A stretch of DNA of 15,661 bases, from positions 1-15,661 of the forward strand of contig ASPJ01000021.1 in the NCBI GenBank assembly GCA_000405805.1, given 5' to 3'. Every line of letters starts with the position of its first letter. Position 1 is the first letter of the stretch. Positions 13,201 to 15,661 of this stretch are shown here, one piece after another. Source of the stretch: Fidelibacterota bacterium SCGC AAA003-L08 (lineage in GTDB: Bacteria; Fidelibacterota; Marinisomatia; SCGC-AAA003-L08; D37C17). The notes beneath the pieces are model-generated. The model made no database searches. It was not told the DNA's origin and saw only the letters and a program-made list of their open reading frames with translations. The position numbers and the translations under genes are program-made.

Positions 13201-15661
13201 ATATCCTCATCTGGACCAAAATACATTTCAGTTAATGTACATCCACCTTCCCAACTAAGCAAATATGAATTTGTGCCTTCAGTACATTCTCCTGCAGATA
13301 TAGAGAAATTTGCTATTTCTTCGCATTCTCCTCCGCCACCATCAGACCCTGTACCTTCGCAATCACCACCATCAAAATCCCAAGCTTCACAGTTAAAGTC
13401 GATTCCAAAACTACCATCATCACAGTAACCATCTCCAATCCCTTCAAGACAATTATAGCCCCACTGGCCTATGGTACCATCATTACACCACTCATCTTCA
13501 AAACACATACCATCACAATCCATGTACATTCCAGACCCATCATCACACATTGTATCTGAGCCTCCTACTGGATTATTCCATGCAAGATCTACCACTTCAT
13601 CACCTCCAACAGCTGTTAATTCTGTTGGTGCCAATATATCAAAAGGCTCATATTCAGTAGTTGCTGATGCCACATCAGACATTCCTGATTCACCAGAAAT
13701 ATTAGAAGCTGACACATGATAAGAATATGTAGTTAATTCTTCCAAGTTAGTATCTAAATAGTCCGACGTTAATGATGTAGTAAGCATCATGTTATCACGA
13801 TAAATCGTATAAAAATCAGCTAATTCAGAATCATCCCAATCTAAACTTATATTTGTACTTTCAAATAATGTAGCTGTTAAATTAGTAGGAACTAATGGAA
13901 TGTCTGGAAGATCTCCATATAACCATGAATTTCCATATTCAACTGGTATAGAACCACCTGCTAAATCAGAGAAAATAGCTTCTTCTAAATCTAATATTGC
14001 ATATTCACTATCTATTGATAGATCAATATATGTTAGTGGTGCATTACTAAATGGAATTGCATCCCCAGTTAATGAAAATCCAATTACTGTACCACTAGGG
14101 CTAAATGATATGCTATGCCCTGCATCCTCAGATGAACCGCCATATACTTCAAGTAATGTAACTCCAGCTGGTATTGATGTTAAATCAAATTGCCATCCAG
14201 CGACAGGAATTGTATTTTGCATATTTATTGTTGCAGTAAATGTATCATCTGCATTTTCAGACAGGTCGGATATTGAAACCGTTACTAACGGAATACAATC
14301 TTCTGGACTAGTAGCAGGGCCAAAACAAAGGCCACATGCATCTGCTTCAGAACTATCACAGCAATCTCCAGCTATATCAGTAAAACCATCACCAAAACAC
14401 ACTCCAAAACAATCTACATCTCCATCCATACCATCACAAACATCGCAATTATCAATTACTGCATCACCACCACATTCATTTAAACAATCAAATTCATATG
14501 CACATGATCCATCATCAAATTGTGCAGCTGGGTCATAGTTACATGCAGTCATGTCCATGCATCCATAACCATTAAAACAATCACCGACTTCTACATCATA
14601 AGGATTTGCATCGGAATCTGATAAAATTGCACCAGCTATACACAACTCATCACCTGCATCATCAAAAGTTAAAGAAACCAGCACTCCATTACCTGGAGGA
14701 ATAACATCACCGCTCAATGAAAAACCTACTACTACTGTTCCGGCAGCAGATACCATAAAACCATTATCCTCTGCTGAACCACCTGAAACACCTGTAATAT
14801 TAAGCCCTTCAACATTAAACTGAAATCCTGCAACACCAAATTCATTATTCATAACGATATCTAATGTGCCATTTTCTAAATCAATATCACCAAAATCTAA
14901 ACTAAAACCGGGCTGTATGCACTCTGATGGATCTGTAGCTGAACCATTACAATCACCACATACATCTTCTGTCGCAGCACCATCACATACTCCAGCACAA
15001 TCATATTCAAGGGTTCCACCACAATCACCAGTACAATCAGAGGTCATACCTTCACCATCTTCACATGTGCAACCTTCGTTTGTATACCAGCAAGAACCAT
15101 CTTCCCAGTTTGCACCATCTACCGCATTACATGCCATATCATCAGAACAACCTGAAACAGCAAATTCAGCTGTAGTAATCAAACATTCTGGGTTTTCCTC
15201 ATCATCCATGTCGTCCTCAACAATAGCCCATGTACCATCAACATTAAAAGTAAGCTCTCCAACGCATTCAGCCTCATAGTCATCTCCAAGCAAGCAAAAA
15301 GAACTATTAATTGCATTAATCCCCCAGCCAAGATTCATTTGCATTTCACAATTTCCGGTATTTTGATTGCAGGAATATTCTTCTTCATCTGTAGCACCTG
15401 GATTATCACACTGATCATCACTAGTACATTCATTTCCATCAGGATTAAATGCCCAGATAAACATCGCAGTACCATCTGCATTTAATTCAATATAATGAGG
15501 AGGACCCTCTTCAGAATCTTCCCATACAACACCAGTTCCAGGAACTACATCAGCACAGGTTTGATTTTCAAAATACTCACTAGATAATACCCAATCACCT
15601 ACCAAGCCTTGATCAACCGCAATACATTCGTTATCATTAGTAGAATCTGGATCACAAACAC
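9561..15661 (-). CDS. Giant secreted mosaic protein, paralogue, over 2030 aa visible (N terminus outside window), T9SS sorting domain
   Basis: The frame is open to the right edge; the TTG at 15605 is internal, so start and signal peptide are not seen. Order from the N-terminal side, in DNA positions: a lipocalin-like domain (GDWVLSSEYF ... YIELNADGTAMF ... LTFNVDGTWAI; about 15605-15140); cysteine repeats (15140-14925); a 208-residue supermodule (14918-14295); a cohesin-like module (14290-13905); an intact FnIII (13900-13635); an FnIII split by an insert with a Notch-like motif (13635-12750); three class II cohesin-like modules (12745-11550); an FnIII split by a whole cohesin-like module plus two GCMD repeats (11556-10765); two YYAPNFGV-type domains (10745-10265); a GDEFVAYAGD domain; the sorting domain (about 9830-9564). 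T9SS export to the surface is inferred from the tail. Compared with its neighbour it lacks the long DCAGEC array. Binding or adhesion is the likely role, but no ligand can be named. Confidence 0.92.
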   Translation of the reverse strand, partial: VCDPDSTNDNECIAVDQGLVGDWVLSSEYFENQTCADVVPGTGVVWEDSEEGPPHYIELNADGTAMFIWAFNPDGNECTSDDQCDNPGATDEEEYSCNQNTGNCEMQMNLGWGINAINSSFCLLGDDYEAECVGELTFNVDGTWAIVEDDMDDEENPECLITTAEFAVSGCSDDMACNAVDGANWEDGSCWYTNEGCTCEDGEGMTSDCTGDCGGTLEYDCAGVCDGAATEDVCGDCNGSATDPSECIQPGFSLDFGDIDLENGTLDIVMNNEFGVAGFQFNVEGLNITGVSGGSAEDNGFMVSAAGTVVVGFSLSGDVIPPGNGVLVSLTFDDAGDELCIAGAILSDSDANPYDVEVGDCFNGYGCMDMTACNYDPAAQFDDGSCAYEFDCLNECGGDAVIDNCDVCDGMDGDVDCFGVCFGDGFTDIAGDCCDSSEADACGLCFGPATSPEDCIPLVTVSISDLSENADDTFTATINMQNTIPVAGWQFDLTSIPAGVTLLEVYGGSSEDAGHSISFSPSGTVIGFSLTGDAIPFSNAPLTYIDLSIDSEYAILDLEEAIFSDLAGGSIPVEYGNSWLYGDLPDIPLVPTNLTATLFESTNISLDWDDSELADFYTIYRDNMMLTTSLTSDYLDTNLEELTTYSYHVSASNISGESGMSDVASATTEYEPFDILAPTELTAVGGDEVVDLAWNNPVGGSDTMCDDGSGMYMDCDGMCFEDEWCNDGTIGQWGYNCLEGIGDGYCDDGSFGIDFNCEAWDFDGGDCEGTGSDGGGGECEEIANFSISAGECTEGTNSYLLSWEGGCTLTEMYFGPDEDINSMQAFDLSGYNFNSAFTFYGFGPNETNYFMVVSGAVSSDIVGGNSGSEDCGGFASSPDVMPVDISEMSRLVNGEHPTGNNNSRDELTGINVYRASEDSELLLVSSLAGTPEAFVDTDVQNGIEYTYAVTSVYDNGVFESEFSNIATAMPMSTITLGLSNGSVQSGDTLQLSLSMNNSDPVAGIQFDLSSIPDYLTLVGANPTARIPADWAISTNSDGRVLGFSFSGTTIESGQGDIFDLSFASFATEPSDVTVCTSGEIFSDTQSNSFDVEGACGSVDVTVQGIDATLSYDGGPVNQGDTFSVSVAMDNPEEVAGFELHLQDVPESMDAISITLSPELEAIGGMSDMSNVNGEALVLWFSLTGATIPANFGDLLTIEYQVDEDAPDGDAELSFGSLTTFSTSLGQSMYWSGEGTIIPVGLPDVYLSLVQTSGNTYEVHMDNNDLVSGFQFSIEDMPNNLVLSSLAATNRVPEDWAISGNENQGMASMLGFSFGGTTIEAGSGPILEVTVETPDGDFSTDLSFYEAILSNPSASAYWTISGGTTFSSDFTPPGPEIILTSEGGPFQVSLSWELNSFNSRDNVDLTLVNVDLEAGTADVYMVNTEPVSGFQISFTGADISGASGGSAATAGFMVSTGSDMILGFSLSGASIPAGEDTLISLVFTSTDSELCFDAATMSDPAGSAISTTVGDCGPGGGDDGGSDVPGCMDMSACNYNPDATEDDGSCEYDSCVGCMDMYASNYDSDATIPCDECCEYPNMTFNVSRDGQVIASNLESYNYVDMGLQAGAEYCYMVTAYYDGMPAGESNESCATTDNVVVQDVSLDALQMNFLSFNVVPDDASISSVFANNSLLILSNDSGQYFAPNFGVDQIGNLSPTDAYATFPSGIDDQMVSVAGAPINLETVITVNAAQFNMLPYLPQGCLDTEAIFADHENDILIVKDDVGTYYVPGFGVMTLTEMCPGEGYEVFLSSANDLEFMYPSGNMVRTHSEQSEFWSNYRINSVSTQYEIAKTGISHPIIITDIAGAVEVGDEFVAYAGDMVVGATKVIDLDAPVVISTWGGYHEFGIDLDGYTSGDKIDIRLWSESENRELRVVADLDGDTFGEAPLTTGTASVSTDSVTPNEFNLSQNYPNPFNPTTRIDYSVVSNGHVTLNVYDITGRLVSTLVDGYVDAGYHSVMWSGSDDNGIRLSSGIYFYSLQSETSSMTRKMVYMK
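14295..14918 (-). repeat. Third copy of the 624-bp (208-residue) supermodule
   Basis: It begins IQPGFSLDFG after a Cys codon and ends at the next equivalent Cys codon (SPEDC), exactly 624 bp, matching the length of both copies at 6467-7714 in the neighbouring gene. It contains VAGFQF, GFSLSGDVIPPGNG, AGDELC, GDCFNGYGCMDM and cysteine repeats. Confidence 0.8.

Noticed and set aside
13198..15279. Plus-strand Ser/Pro-rich open frames (13198-13428, 13471-13719, 13900-14538, 14866-15279)
   Set aside because: They lie opposite the intact second giant gene and mirror its Gly/Asp-rich codons; no domain or ribosome site.
1775..15661. Dockerin domains pairing with the cohesin-like modules
   Set aside because: The Asp- and Gly-rich cysteine repeats do not show the paired calcium-loop and helix pattern of dockerins.

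Overview
The window is AT-rich bacterial DNA holding four protein genes in two convergent pairs, with no RNA genes, insertion sequences or CRISPR arrays that I can see. Two giant secreted proteins end in a type IX secretion (Por) C-terminal sorting domain of the YPNPFNPTT / VYDITGRL / GIYFYSL / KMVYMK kind. They are built from cohesin-like modules, fibronectin type III (FnIII) domains and GCTD/GCMD cysteine-rich repeats. This style, with short AT-rich genes beside it, suggests a marine bacterium of the Fibrobacteres-Chlorobi-Bacteroidetes sphere, most likely Candidatus Marinimicrobia (SAR406). The taxon is an inference from protein style, not from a marker gene.

Layout. Positions 1-1684 (+) carry the two ATPase subunits of an oligopeptide/dipeptide ABC importer. 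The first (OppD/DppD type) is cut by the left edge. The second (OppF/DppF type) overlaps its stop codon by ATGA, but its reading frame is apparently broken by one extra A near the start. A hairpin terminator at 1723-1748 separates this pair from a convergent gene at 1775-9349 (-), which encodes a 2524-residue secreted mosaic protein. After a 211-bp gap holding a second copy of the same terminator and the promoter region of that gene, a paralogous gene fills 9561-15661 (-) and runs off the right edge.

The two giant proteins share a C-terminal half-architecture: a tandem pair of YYAPNFGV-type domains, a GDELVAYAGD-type domain and the sorting domain. Their last 700 bp and terminators are near-identical in blocks, so they arose by duplication and have probably exchanged sequence since. 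Upstream they are differently shuffled mosaics. Together they show at least 13 cohesin-like modules in two sequence classes, three copies of a fixed 208-residue supermodule, a 12-residue cysteine repeat grown into a 183-bp higher-order array, and four FnIII domains each split by a large nested insert. The inserts include a somatomedin-B-like domain and two Lin-12/Notch-like motifs, both folds better known from animal extracellular proteins.

Functionally, the left pair powers peptide uptake. The right pair probably forms large, disulfide-rich, acidic surface or secreted adhesins or scaffolds. No enzyme domain and no recognisable dockerin is visible in them, so the binding partners are unknown.
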